A stretch of 63,139 nt of DNA from JAPKZH01 sp964537875 (lineage in GTDB: Bacteria > Acidobacteriota > Aminicenantia > Aminicenantales > UBA4085), in the NCBI GenBank assembly GCA_964537875.1, contig CAZIDN010000014.1, forward strand, positions 1-63,139, given 5' to 3'. The position numbers and the translations under genes are program-made. A model generated the notes under the pieces. It did not search any database. It had not been told where the DNA came from and saw nothing but the letters and a program-made list of their open reading frames with translations. Positions 8,248 to 15,795 of this stretch are shown here, piece by piece. Every line of letters begins with the position of its first letter. Positions within the stretch are counted from its first letter, which is position 1.

Positions 8248-9849
8248 TTAATCCCTTTTATAAATGATTTGGCCGCCGAGGATGGTCATCTCGACTTTGA
8301 CGTTTCGAATTTCTATGGGCGGGATCTCAAAGAAATTCTTGTCGAGGACGACCAGGTCGGCCAGTTTTCCGGGCTCGATGGTTCCTTTAGTCTTCTCGGC
8401 AAACTCGGCGAATGCTCCGGCCGCGGTGTATCCCTTGAGGGCTTCCTCGAGGGATATTTTTTGTTCGGGGATCCAGCCGTTCGGGTTCTTGCCGTCGATC
8501 GTCCGGCGGGTGACGGCGGCATAGATGCCCTGGATGGGGTCGAGAGGGGCGACGGGCCAGTCCGACCCAAAAACCAGGATGGCGCCTTTCTCCAGCAGCG
8601 ACTTGAAGGCATAGGTCGTTCGGCCACGATCCGGGCCAATTTTTGTTTCCGCCCAGCGACCGTCATCAATGGCATGGTAAGGCTGCATGGAAGCGATGAC
8701 GCCCAGCCTGCCGAAGCGCCCGATATCGGCCGGCCGGAGATGCTGGGCATGCTCAATCCGGAAGCGCCTGTCCCGCGGACCGTGCAGGCCGGAAGCTTTC
8801 TCAAAGATATCCAGGATGACGGCATTCGCCCGGTCGCCGATGGCATGGATGGCGACCTGGAGGCCGGCCCGATCCGCCATCAGGATCCGTTTCTCCATGA
8901 TCCCTTCCGGAAACATCTGACCGTGGAGCAATCCTCTGGTTTTCGGGTCATCCGCGTAGGGCTCGAAAAAGTAGGCGGTCGCCGAGCCCAGGGAGCCGTC
9001 GGCAAATCCTTTCAGGCCGGCCAGCTTCAGCGCTTCGTTCCCGAAAGGAGATTTAAGCTTGAGCTCGGACATGGCCTCGACCTCAGTCACGGGGACATAG
9101 ACATGGAGACGGACCGTCAGCCGGCCGTTATTGAGGATCTCCTCATAGACTTCAAAGCTCGACGGATCCGACATGTCGTGGACCGAAGTCACGCCGAGCT
9201 CGGCGGCGCATTGCATCGCCGCCCCGGCGGCCTTCAAGTTCTGCTCGACGGTCGGGGGCGGGATTTTGCTGTACACGAGGTCCATGGCCGCGTCTTTCAG
9301 GATGCCTGTCGGCTCGCCGGTGGCGAGATCTTTGACGATCTCGCCGCCCGGGGGTACCGGAGCGTTCCTGGTCACGCCGCCCATCTTGAGAGCGAGGCTG
9401 TTGGCGAGGATCATATGGCCGTCGAGCCGATTGATGCAAACGGGGTTGTCCGGCGTAACGCCGTCGATCCATTCCCGACGCGGCAGCTCGAGCGGGCTGA
9501 ATTGGGTGTGATCCCAATCGCCGTTGAGGATCCACTCTCCTTTGGCCAGACTTTTCGCCTTTGCGGCAATCCTCGAGATGAAATCTTCCTTGGAGGCGGC
9601 ATCCCTGAGCTGGATGCTCATCAACGAAAACCCGCCGTTGAGAAAATGGACATGGCTGTCGATGAAGCCGGGAAGGGCCAGCCGTCCATTCAGGTTGATC
9701 ACTTCGGTCTCGCTCCCGGCCGTTTTCTTGATCTCTTTGTCCGTCCCGACCGCCAGGATGCGTCCGGCCCGGAAGGCCACCGCTTCCGCCCAGGGTTGCC
9801 CGGGATTCCCAGTCCAGATTTTCCCTCGGATGAGGATTTTATCGGCCAT
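8248..9849 (-). CDS. YtcJ-type amidohydrolase
   Basis: 533 residues from ATG 9849 (MADKILIRGKI). It is a metal-dependent amidohydrolase of the YtcJ family: HxH in GFIDSHVHF, further metal ligands in VAIHAIGD and RIEHAQHL, and the catalytic Asp in FGSDWPVAP. Substrates in this family are N-substituted amides or ureas, and the specific one cannot be told. In frame just upstream is a convincing lipoprotein signal (a run of I/L/V ending LFLWAC) but it has no ATG, only TTG or further upstream codons. The frame stays open to an ATG at 10218 that overlaps the stop of the metallo-beta-lactamase gene. The intervening 10217-9925 region is hairpin-rich and looks inserted, so the native start may have been disrupted. 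The protein may be anchored outside the membrane. Confidence 0.8.
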   Translation of the reverse strand: MADKILIRGKIWTGNPGQPWAEAVAFRAGRILAVGTDKEIKKTAGSETEVINLNGRLALPGFIDSHVHFLNGGFSLMSIQLRDAASKEDFISRIAAKAKSLAKGEWILNGDWDHTQFSPLELPRREWIDGVTPDNPVCINRLDGHMILANSLALKMGGVTRNAPVPPGGEIVKDLATGEPTGILKDAAMDLVYSKIPPPTVEQNLKAAGAAMQCAAELGVTSVHDMSDPSSFEVYEEILNNGRLTVRLHVYVPVTEVEAMSELKLKSPFGNEALKLAGLKGFADGSLGSATAYFFEPYADDPKTRGLLHGQMFPEGIMEKRILMADRAGLQVAIHAIGDRANAVILDIFEKASGLHGPRDRRFRIEHAQHLRPADIGRFGRLGVIASMQPYHAIDDGRWAETKIGPDRGRTTYAFKSLLEKGAILVFGSDWPVAPLDPIQGIYAAVTRRTIDGKNPNGWIPEQKISLEEALKGYTAAGAFAEFAEKTKGTIEPGKLADLVVLDKNFFEIPPIEIRNVKVEMTILGGQIIYKRD

Positions 9850-9924
9850 GGCGCCTCCGCGGCATGCCCATAGAAACAGGATGGAGAGAATTAGAATGGA
9901 CAAAATGACTACGTTTTTTTCACG

Positions 9925-10217
9925 AAAACCTCCCCGGCCAATTTGGAGGGGAAGCCCCTTCCAACGGGCGTCGAACTTCGTCCGACGCCCTGCGGCCTCT
10001 GCGGAGACACCTAACTTACTCTCCCCCTTTGATTGGCCAAAGGGGGTAGGGGGTTTTAATATCATTCGAAAAAATTCTTTTAAGGTGTCTCCGTTCAAAT
10101 TTTGGGCGGGGCATGAAACCCCGCCCTCCGACCAAGGGGGCGGCTCCCCCTTGGAACTCTCTACGAGCGGCTCCCCGTGGCAAGCCACGAGGCATATTCG
10201 CCGCTCGTCAAAATTCA
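9925..10217. repeat. Hairpin-rich insert at the 5' end of the amidohydrolase gene
   Basis: A succession of short perfect hairpins: TTGGAGGGGAAGCCCCTTCC, GGGCGT...ACGCCC, GGGCGGGG...CCCCGCCC and CCAAGGGGG...CCCCCTTGG. An enclosing inverted pair CGGAGACACCT (10002-10012) and AGGTGTCTCCG (10083-10093) is also present. It resembles the hairpin modules of the family-A repeats. It is open in the amidohydrolase frame, but its translation looks like no protein domain. The 16-mer ATTCGCCGCTCGTCAA at its upstream edge (10196-10211) occurs again at 29870-29885. Confidence 0.5.
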
Positions 10218-10988
10218 TAACGGATATCTTTCCAGATCTCTGGGGATGATCAGCCGGCCCGTGTAGTGACGCCGGATCTCCTCCCCGATCTCCGTCAGCG
10301 AGAATTCGACTTCCCCGAAAAAATGGCAGGGAAAGAGGGTCTGGACACCAGACTCCTCGGCGATCCGGCCCAATTCCAGCGAATTCGTATGCTTCGAGTA
10401 AAGAACGGGATATTGCTTAAAAAAGCGGGACGGCGCGCTGCAGTCATGGGCTAGGCAATCCAGGCCGTGCGTCCGTTTGAGCGGAGATGCGGCGGCCGCC
10501 GTATCCCCGGAATACAGGAAACGGGTGCCGTTCTTGAAATGAAAATGAAAAGCGAGCGATGACGGATGATGCGCGATCGGGAGTGCCGTCACCGCCACCC
10601 CGTCGGCGATGGAAAAATCCTGACCGGGGCGGACGGCATGAAATTCGGCCTTGGTCTTGAACTTGGATTGGCGAAGACCGAAAAGATCCAGCAGTTGGAC
10701 GCAGAACCGAACGGTCGCCTCGGATCCGCAGACATGGATCAAACCTTCCTGCAGCATCAGGCTGTGGAAAACCGCGGGCAGGCCGTAGATGTGGTCGGGA
10801 TGGACATGGGTGATCACGATCGCGCCAAGGTCCTGCGGTTTCCAGCCGAGCCTTTGGATCTTCTGGACGGCGCTTCCCGGGCAGTCGACGAGAATGACGT
10901 TTTGCTCTTCGCCAAATAGAAAAGAGGTGTTGTCCCGCTCGGCCGTGGACATCGCTCCCCCGGTTCCGAGAAAGCCGATTTCGATCAT
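10215..10988 (-). CDS. Metallo-beta-lactamase-fold hydrolase (RNase Z-like)
   Basis: 257 residues of the metallo-beta-lactamase superfamily. The metal-binding THVHPDH motif, a downstream His (IAHHPSS), the Asp in LYSGDTAAA and a C-terminal His (FPCHFF) are visible. The N-terminal IGFLGTGGAMS resembles RNase Z / ElaC and related ribonuclease or phosphodiesterase families, but the ElaC exosite arm is not obvious, so the substrate is open. The promoter at 10997-11025 points into it. Its TGA overlaps an ATG in the frame of the amidohydrolase gene, suggesting the two were once tightly coupled. Confidence 0.8.
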   Translation of the reverse strand: MIEIGFLGTGGAMSTAERDNTSFLFGEEQNVILVDCPGSAVQKIQRLGWKPQDLGAIVITHVHPDHIYGLPAVFHSLMLQEGLIHVCGSEATVRFCVQLLDLFGLRQSKFKTKAEFHAVRPGQDFSIADGVAVTALPIAHHPSSLAFHFHFKNGTRFLYSGDTAAAASPLKRTHGLDCLAHDCSAPSRFFKQYPVLYSKHTNSLELGRIAEESGVQTLFPCHFFGEVEFSLTEIGEEIRRHYTGRLIIPRDLERYPL

Positions 10989-10996
10989 CGAAAGCA

Positions 10997-11025
10997 GTTA
11001 TAAATAATTTCTCTTGGAAAAGCAA
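10997..11025 (-). promoter_or_regulatory. Sigma70-type promoter of the metallo-beta-lactamase gene
   Basis: Minus strand TTGCTT (11025-11020), 17-bp spacer, TATAAC (11002-10997). It is divergent from the galactokinase promoter at 11039-11067. Confidence 0.45.
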
Positions 11026-11038
11026 ATCATGTTCGGCG

Positions 11039-11067
11039 TTGACAGATACCCGCACTTCGGATAAAAA
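11039..11067 (+). promoter_or_regulatory. Promoter placing transcription start at the galactokinase start codon
   Basis: TTGACA (11039-11044), 17-bp spacer, TAAAAA (11062-11067). Seven bases past the -10 is the A of ATG 11074, so the transcript would be leaderless from that codon. No Shine-Dalgarno sequence precedes either candidate ATG (11068 or 11074). Confidence 0.45.
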
Positions 11068-11073
11068 ATGGAT

Positions 11074-12150
11074 ATGAAGAACGAAGAGTTGCGAGTCTCC
11101 TCGCCGGGCCGGATCTGCCTGGTCGGCGAACACCAGGATTATTTCGGCCTGGCCATCATCGCCGCCGCCATCAACCTCAGGATTACCATCAGCGGGAAGC
11201 GCCGGTCAGACAAGACCTTCGTCATCGATCTTCCGGACATCGGCGAAAAAGAAGAGTTCTCCGGCGACCGGGAAATTCCTTACCAGAAAAAGAGGGATTA
11301 TCTCAAGAGCGCCGTCAATATTCACCGGCGGCAGGGCCTGGAGCTAACCGGCTGGGACTGTCTCGTCCGCGGAACCATTCCCATCAACGCCGGCACCTCG
11401 AGCTCTTCGGCGCTGGTCGTGGCCTGGAACAAATTCTTACTGGAAGCGGCCGGCGACCGCCGGGCCGGGATTCCCGAAGAGATCGCAGAACTGGGATACC
11501 TGACCGAAGTTGCGGAGTTCAAAGAGCCTGGCGGGAAGATGGACCACTACACTTCGGCCCTGGGCGGAGCCGTTTGGATCCAGTTCGATGAGCCTATGAA
11601 GCTCACAAAGCTGGAAAATCCGCTTCAAACATTCGTCCTGGCCAACTCCCTCGAAAAGAAGGATACGACGGGCATGTTGGGCTTTATTAAAAGCCATGTC
11701 CTAGAAGGAGCGGCCAGGGTCCGGGAAAAAATTCCCGGCTTCAGCCTGAAAAGTCCGCTGACGGCTGCGGTGCTCAAGGAAATCGACCGGTTGGGATCCG
11801 ACGACCGGCGGCTGCTCAAGGGAACGCTGATGACCCGGGACCTGACCCGGGAAGGCGCTGCCCTATTTCAATCCCGGCCGTTCGACCATCGAAAATTCGG
11901 AGCTCTCCTGTCCGAGCAGCATGACGTTCTTCGCGACCTTTTGCAGATTTCGACGCCGAAAATCGAGCGGATGATCCGGGCGGCCCTTGACGCCGGAGCA
12001 TTCGGTGCTAAAATAAACGGCTCGGGCGGGGGCGGCTGTATATTCGCCTATGCGCCGGATGACCCGGAGAAGGTCGCCGTCGCGGTCGAAAAAGCGGGCG
12101 GACAGGCTTTCATCGTTCACATCGATGAAGGCGTCAAACGAGAAGTCTAG
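11074..12150 (+). CDS. Galactokinase-like GHMP kinase
   Basis: 358 residues from ATG 11074; two codons longer if ATG 11068 is used. The galactokinase signature is clear (SPGRICLVGEHQDYFG), as are the GHMP ATP loop (PINAGTSSSSAL) and the C-terminal glycine motif (AKINGSGGGGC). It phosphorylates a sugar such as galactose or a related aldose; the substrate cannot be fixed from sequence. I chose the second ATG because the upstream promoter would start transcription exactly there and there is no ribosome site for the first. It is followed after 15 bp by efp, probably one transcript. Confidence 0.82.
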   Translation: MKNEELRVSSPGRICLVGEHQDYFGLAIIAAAINLRITISGKRRSDKTFVIDLPDIGEKEEFSGDREIPYQKKRDYLKSAVNIHRRQGLELTGWDCLVRGTIPINAGTSSSSALVVAWNKFLLEAAGDRRAGIPEEIAELGYLTEVAEFKEPGGKMDHYTSALGGAVWIQFDEPMKLTKLENPLQTFVLANSLEKKDTTGMLGFIKSHVLEGAARVREKIPGFSLKSPLTAAVLKEIDRLGSDDRRLLKGTLMTRDLTREGAALFQSRPFDHRKFGALLSEQHDVLRDLLQISTPKIERMIRAALDAGAFGAKINGSGGGGCIFAYAPDDPEKVAVAVEKAGGQAFIVHIDEGVKREV

Positions 12151-12165
12151 TCTGGAGGAAAGGGC

Positions 12166-12735
12166 ATGATCGATGCAACGCAGATCCGGAAAGGAATGAT
12201 CATCAAGATGGACGACGGCCAGCTCTACAGGATCCAGGAAATGCAGCTCATCACGCCCGGCCGGTGGAAGGCCATGGTCCAGACCAAGCTCCGCAGCCTC
12301 AAGGACAACACGGTCCGGGATTACCGGTTTCGTTCCGAAGAACGGGTCGAGCAGGCGTTCATGGACCAAATCGAGATGGAATTCCTCTACCAGGGCGGGG
12401 ATGACTACGTGTTCATGAACCACACCACTTACGACCAGGTCTCGCTCGCGGCCGACGTCATCGGCGACGCCGTCAAGTATCTCATTCCGAACGTCATCTT
12501 CACGATTGAAAATTTCGAGGGAAAGCCCGTCAGCGTCGTTCCGCCGATCACGATCGACCTCAAGGTCACACACACCGAGCCTTTCTTGAAAGGCGCCACG
12601 GCATCGGCCTCCTACAAGCCGGCCACGCTGGAGAACGGCATGGTTGTCACCGTCCCGCCCTTCATCAAAGAAGGAGACGTGGTGAAGATCGACACACGTG
12701 AAGACAAATATTTAGAGCGGGTGAAGAGCGCTTAA
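12166..12735 (+). CDS. efp: Translation elongation factor P
   Basis: 189 residues, the usual EF-P size with KOW-like N-terminal domain and two OB domains. The C-terminal signature GDVVKIDTREDKYLERV is present. EF-P relieves ribosome stalling at polyproline. The tip of domain I reads TPGRWKAMVQ, with Arg33 where beta-lysylated EF-Ps have Lys; a bulky Trp-Lys follows in place of the usual Gly. TCTGGAGGAAAGGGC before the ATG is a strong ribosome site. Confidence 0.93.
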   Translation: MIDATQIRKGMIIKMDDGQLYRIQEMQLITPGRWKAMVQTKLRSLKDNTVRDYRFRSEERVEQAFMDQIEMEFLYQGGDDYVFMNHTTYDQVSLAADVIGDAVKYLIPNVIFTIENFEGKPVSVVPPITIDLKVTHTEPFLKGATASASYKPATLENGMVVTVPPFIKEGDVVKIDTREDKYLERVKSA

Positions 12736-12770
12736 AAAGTTTTGTTCGGGGACAGATTCCTAACTAAAAA

Positions 12771-13064
12771 GGTTCTCTTCCATTTCGTATGGGTAGAAAA
12801 GGGAAACGATCCGGAGACGGCCGAAGCGACCATGGAGGGTTTAGCCTTCCCGAGTCCTCCTTCGAGGGCAGCCGGCTCGGAAGAAGCCGGCCGGCGAAGT
12901 TGTCTGAGCTTCCCGGCGAACGTCCGTAAAATCGAGGCCGGGAAGCGAGTTCTTCGCCGCCGAGAAGGAGGGCTCGGGAACGGCGTGAAAAACCCGGATG
13001 GGGAGCGAGGCCGTTTCCGGACCGTTTCCCATACAATTTTCCCCATACGAAATGGAAGAGAACC
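12771..13064. mobile_element. Miniature inverted-repeat element B (MITE-like)
   Basis: A 294-bp element with perfect 23-bp terminal inverted repeats (12771-12793, beginning GGTTCTCTTCCA, and 13042-13064). It is flanked on both sides by the identical 8-bp sequence ACTAAAAA (12763-12770 and 13065-13072). The interior is one long imperfect hairpin: TTCCCGAG-CCTCCTTC pairs with its complement near 12970, and GCTTCCCGGC with GCCGGGAAGC around the loop. It encodes no transposase, so it would need one acting in trans. The perfect ends and intact target duplication suggest recent movement. Confidence 0.82.
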
Positions 13065-13127
13065 ACTAAAAATTAGCTGGGTATCCCTTTGCCTGTCCGC
13101 TCGATAGTCTGATTTTATACCCCAGAT

Positions 13128-13279
13128 TTACTGTGCGATGTATCCCGCCCGGTGGGTGATGCGGCAGTTGCCGCTTCGGACCTTGACCTTGATCTCGTGG
13201 AATTTTCCGTCGGCCTTATAGCCCTTGGGCTTAAAGTAATCGAATTCCAGGCCCGTTGACAGCGGTTTTGAGGGGGTGT
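13128..13279 (-). pseudogene. C-terminal remnant of a VWFA-related secreted protein
   Basis: One minus-strand frame ends with DGKFHEIKVKVR...THRAGYIAQ and a TAA at 13130-13128. This matches the C-terminal pattern of the VWFA-related proteins common in Acidobacteriota (DG-K-H-I-V-V followed by HR-GY). Upstream the frame degenerates within about 45 codons and no start or VWFA domain exists, because the metzincin gene begins there. I read it as a decayed gene end. MITE B lies immediately downstream. Confidence 0.5.
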
Positions 13280-13370
13280 ACGATTTTGTCCGGGGAGATC
13301 AGTGCATGTCCTCAGATCGCAAAAGGGATAAAAATGACCCTTGCGGCGAAATGAAAATCCCTCTATCGGG

Positions 13371-14189
13371 ATGAGTGGCGGGTTGTCGGAAAAAAGACGT
13401 CTTGGCCTTTTCGCGGCTCTCCTGTTTATGTCCGGGCTTGCCCCCATTCCTCTTTTCTCTCAAATCAGGGAAATCGGCGTTAAAATTATTGCGGATGAGG
13501 AGTTCCGCAAAAATCCGGATTGGAAACTCCGGGCAGAGAATTGCCTGAACATGGCATCTGCCGACTTCGAAAGGCTGTTCGGAATCCGGATCCTTGTCAA
13601 TAAATTCGAGGATTGGAACTCCGGCCGTTCGGCCAAGTCCTTGGAAGCGCTTGCCGAAGACCTTGACGCTCATTTTGACAAAGAAAATTTCGATGTCCTC
13701 CTGGCATTCACGGCGCAGGGGACCCTGGACAAGAGCTATGCGGGATATTCTGTTTTCAGAGAGGGCATCATCCTTTTAAAAAATACCGATGATATGCCGC
13801 TGCTCGCCAGAACGCTAAAACACGAACTCGGGCACATTTTTGGCGGGGTCCATGTGGCCGACCCCGGTTCGGTCATGGACTACTTCATTCAAGGAGACAA
13901 TTTTGACACCCTGAATGCGCAGGTCATCTCTCTCAATCGGGAGCGGCTCTTTAACACCGTTGATTTTCCGATTCCGAAAAAAATCGGTTTAGAGCGATCG
14001 ACATCTATGAACAAATTGCTCGTTCGATCCAGATGGCTTTATTGCAAGACAAGCCGGATTGGGGCCTCCAACCGGCGATCAAGGGAATCCTCTCACAAGC
14101 GAGGATCCTGGGGGTCCTCGGGGAAGACGGAAGACGCGATCCTTTCTATCTCGACGATGCTTGTGTTTTATTGGCCCAACTCTATCTAG
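13371..14189 (+). CDS. Secreted metzincin-type metalloprotease, 5' part of a frameshifted gene
   Basis: From ATG 13371: a signal peptide (KRRLGLFAALLFMSG... then FSQ), a small zincin domain with the full metzincin motif HELGHIFGGVH (about residues 151-161) and a Met-turn SVMDYF. The three His would bind zinc and Glu would be the catalytic base. After about residue 206 the frame becomes arginine/serine-rich nonsense. At 13977-13983 there is a run of seven A. A shift of -1 there continues smoothly (KNRFRAIDIYEQIARS) into the TPR frame that ends at 15421. The intact product is probably a protease-TPR fusion of about 680 residues. Whether the shift is sequencing error, mutation or programmed slippage is open. 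Confidence 0.7.
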   Translation: MSGGLSEKRRLGLFAALLFMSGLAPIPLFSQIREIGVKIIADEEFRKNPDWKLRAENCLNMASADFERLFGIRILVNKFEDWNSGRSAKSLEALAEDLDAHFDKENFDVLLAFTAQGTLDKSYAGYSVFREGIILLKNTDDMPLLARTLKHELGHIFGGVHVADPGSVMDYFIQGDNFDTLNAQVISLNRERLFNTVDFPIPKKIGLERSTSMNKLLVRSRWLYCKTSRIGASNRRSRESSHKRGSWGSSGKTEDAILSISTMLVFYWPNSI

Positions 14190-15421
14190 AGACAAAGGAG
14201 TATGATAAGGCAATCCAGGCTTGTCAGACCGCCTTGAAAATCAGCCCTAAAAATCTGGAAACCCAAAATATTATGGGAATCGCCCTCAGAAGAAAAGGGC
14301 TGGTCGACCAAGCCATAGAAAAATATAAAGGTATTTTAGAAGAAAAGCCGAATCATTCCAGAGTCCTTTATAACTTGGGGATTGCCTATTCGAAGAAAGC
14401 CGACCTTGAAGCTGCCCAATCGGCGTATGCGAAGGCGATTGAACTCAAGCCGAACTTCGCCGAGGCCCACAACAATTTGGGGGAAATGTATCTCAGGCTG
14501 GGCAAAACCGAGGAAGCTCGAAAGGAATTCCTGAGCGCAGTTACGATTGGTGCCGAGTTCCCCCTTGCTCATTCCAACTTGGCGGAAGTCTATTGCCGGA
14601 AGAAAGATTACGACAAAGCCAAGGCCGAGGCTGAAAAGGCCATGGCCATGAACCCGGAATTACCGGACCCTTATAATATTCTCGGCAATATCGACCATCA
14701 AAAGGGAAAGACCGAAGAGGCCATCGAGAAGTATCGCCAAGCGCTATCCCTGGACCCCGGCTATGAAAAGGCCCATTTCAACCTCGGCATTTGTTACTAT
14801 GACAGGAATCAGTTGGGAGAGGCCAAGACGCATTTTCTGAAGGCTTTGGAAATCAACAAGAATTTTGCTGAAGCTCATGCCAGCCTCGGCTATTGCCTGC
14901 TCCGGGAAAATAAAACAGATGAAGGCATCGCCGAAATCCACTTAGGGCAAACGCTCGGATTCCACTCGGCTAAAACTTATATCAACCTGAGCTTTGCCTA
15001 TTTACAGAAAGGGATGGCCGACCAAGCGATCGAGGAAGCCGAGAGAGCGATCGTGCTCGATCCCGACCAAGCGGCGGCTTTCAACAATTTGGGGATCGCC
15101 TACACGAAAAAGAGAATGCTCCAGAAGGCGGCGGAACAGTTTCAAAAAGCCATTGAGATCGACCGGAATAACAAAGAGGCCCTTGTCAATTTGGGAAGCC
15201 TCTTTTTCCAAGCTGGAAAACTCGACCAGGCTTTGGATCTCTATTTGGCGGCCGCCGAGCTTAACCCAAACAACGGGGCTCTGTTCAATAATATAGCCGT
15301 CGTTTATTTCCGGAAGGGAGAATACGCGCTGGCCTGGAAATATGTCCAAAAGGCCCAGGCCGCCGGCTTCAAAGTCCACCCCGCTTTTCTGGATGAACTG
15401 AAGGCTAAGATAAAGATCTAA
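14033..15421 (+). CDS. TPR-repeat protein, 3' part of the frameshifted protease gene
   Basis: The frame carries about a dozen tandem tetratricopeptide repeats (for example LYNLGIAYSKKADLEAAQ and AHFNLGICYYDRNQLGEA). The nominal ATG at 14033 has no ribosome site, and the frame is open upstream to the A7 run at 13977, so independent translation is doubtful. TPR superhelices bind partner proteins or peptides, here perhaps substrates of the attached metzincin. The TAA stop (15419-15421) is supplied by the end of the adjacent palindromic repeat, so the original C-terminus may have been changed by the insertion. Confidence 0.8.
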   Translation: MALLQDKPDWGLQPAIKGILSQARILGVLGEDGRRDPFYLDDACVLLAQLYLETKEYDKAIQACQTALKISPKNLETQNIMGIALRRKGLVDQAIEKYKGILEEKPNHSRVLYNLGIAYSKKADLEAAQSAYAKAIELKPNFAEAHNNLGEMYLRLGKTEEARKEFLSAVTIGAEFPLAHSNLAEVYCRKKDYDKAKAEAEKAMAMNPELPDPYNILGNIDHQKGKTEEAIEKYRQALSLDPGYEKAHFNLGICYYDRNQLGEAKTHFLKALEINKNFAEAHASLGYCLLRENKTDEGIAEIHLGQTLGFHSAKTYINLSFAYLQKGMADQAIEEAERAIVLDPDQAAAFNNLGIAYTKKRMLQKAAEQFQKAIEIDRNNKEALVNLGSLFFQAGKLDQALDLYLAAAELNPNNGALFNNIAVVYFRKGEYALAWKYVQKAQAAGFKVHPAFLDELKAKIKI

Positions 15422-15783
15422 TATCAACGTAATAATTAAAATGACATCCCCCTTCGGGCGGCGCTTAGGCCGCCCGCAGCCCCCGGGCCCCGGGGAGCCA
15501 GTCCCGTCGGACACTCTTGGAAGGAAACCCTTTGTAGGGGTTTCCTTCCAACGGTCGCTTCGCTCCCTGCCTTCCTTCCAAGGAGCATTTGGCGATGAAT
15601 TCATGGGAGGATGCTCCTTGGAGGGGTGGCAGGGCCGGCGGGTATTCCCGCCGCCCGTTGGAGGGGGAACCTGTAAAAGGGTCCTCCTCCAAGAGTGTCC
15701 GGGGCCCCCCTCCGCTACGGGGGCTTGAGGGCGGCCTAACCGCCGCCCAACCATTGTCACTTTATTTATTGCGTTTGTATTAG
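15418..15783. repeat. Palindromic intergenic repeat, family A (copy 3)
   Basis: A 366-bp copy with inverted ends (left CTAATATCAACG, right complement CTAATACAAACG; about 24 of 29 positions match) and the same nested hairpins as copy 1, including the GATGAATTCATG centre. It fills the whole gap between the TPR gene and the convergent beta-propeller gene. Its left end contributes the TPR stop codon. It could act as a bidirectional transcript barrier. Confidence 0.85.
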
Positions 15784-15795
15784 TTGTCTCTAATT

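Noticed and set aside
13115..13447. 110-residue minus-strand frame over the VWFA remnant
   Set aside because: Ser/Arg/Pro-rich shadow composition; the VWFA-like tail is in a different frame of the same strand.
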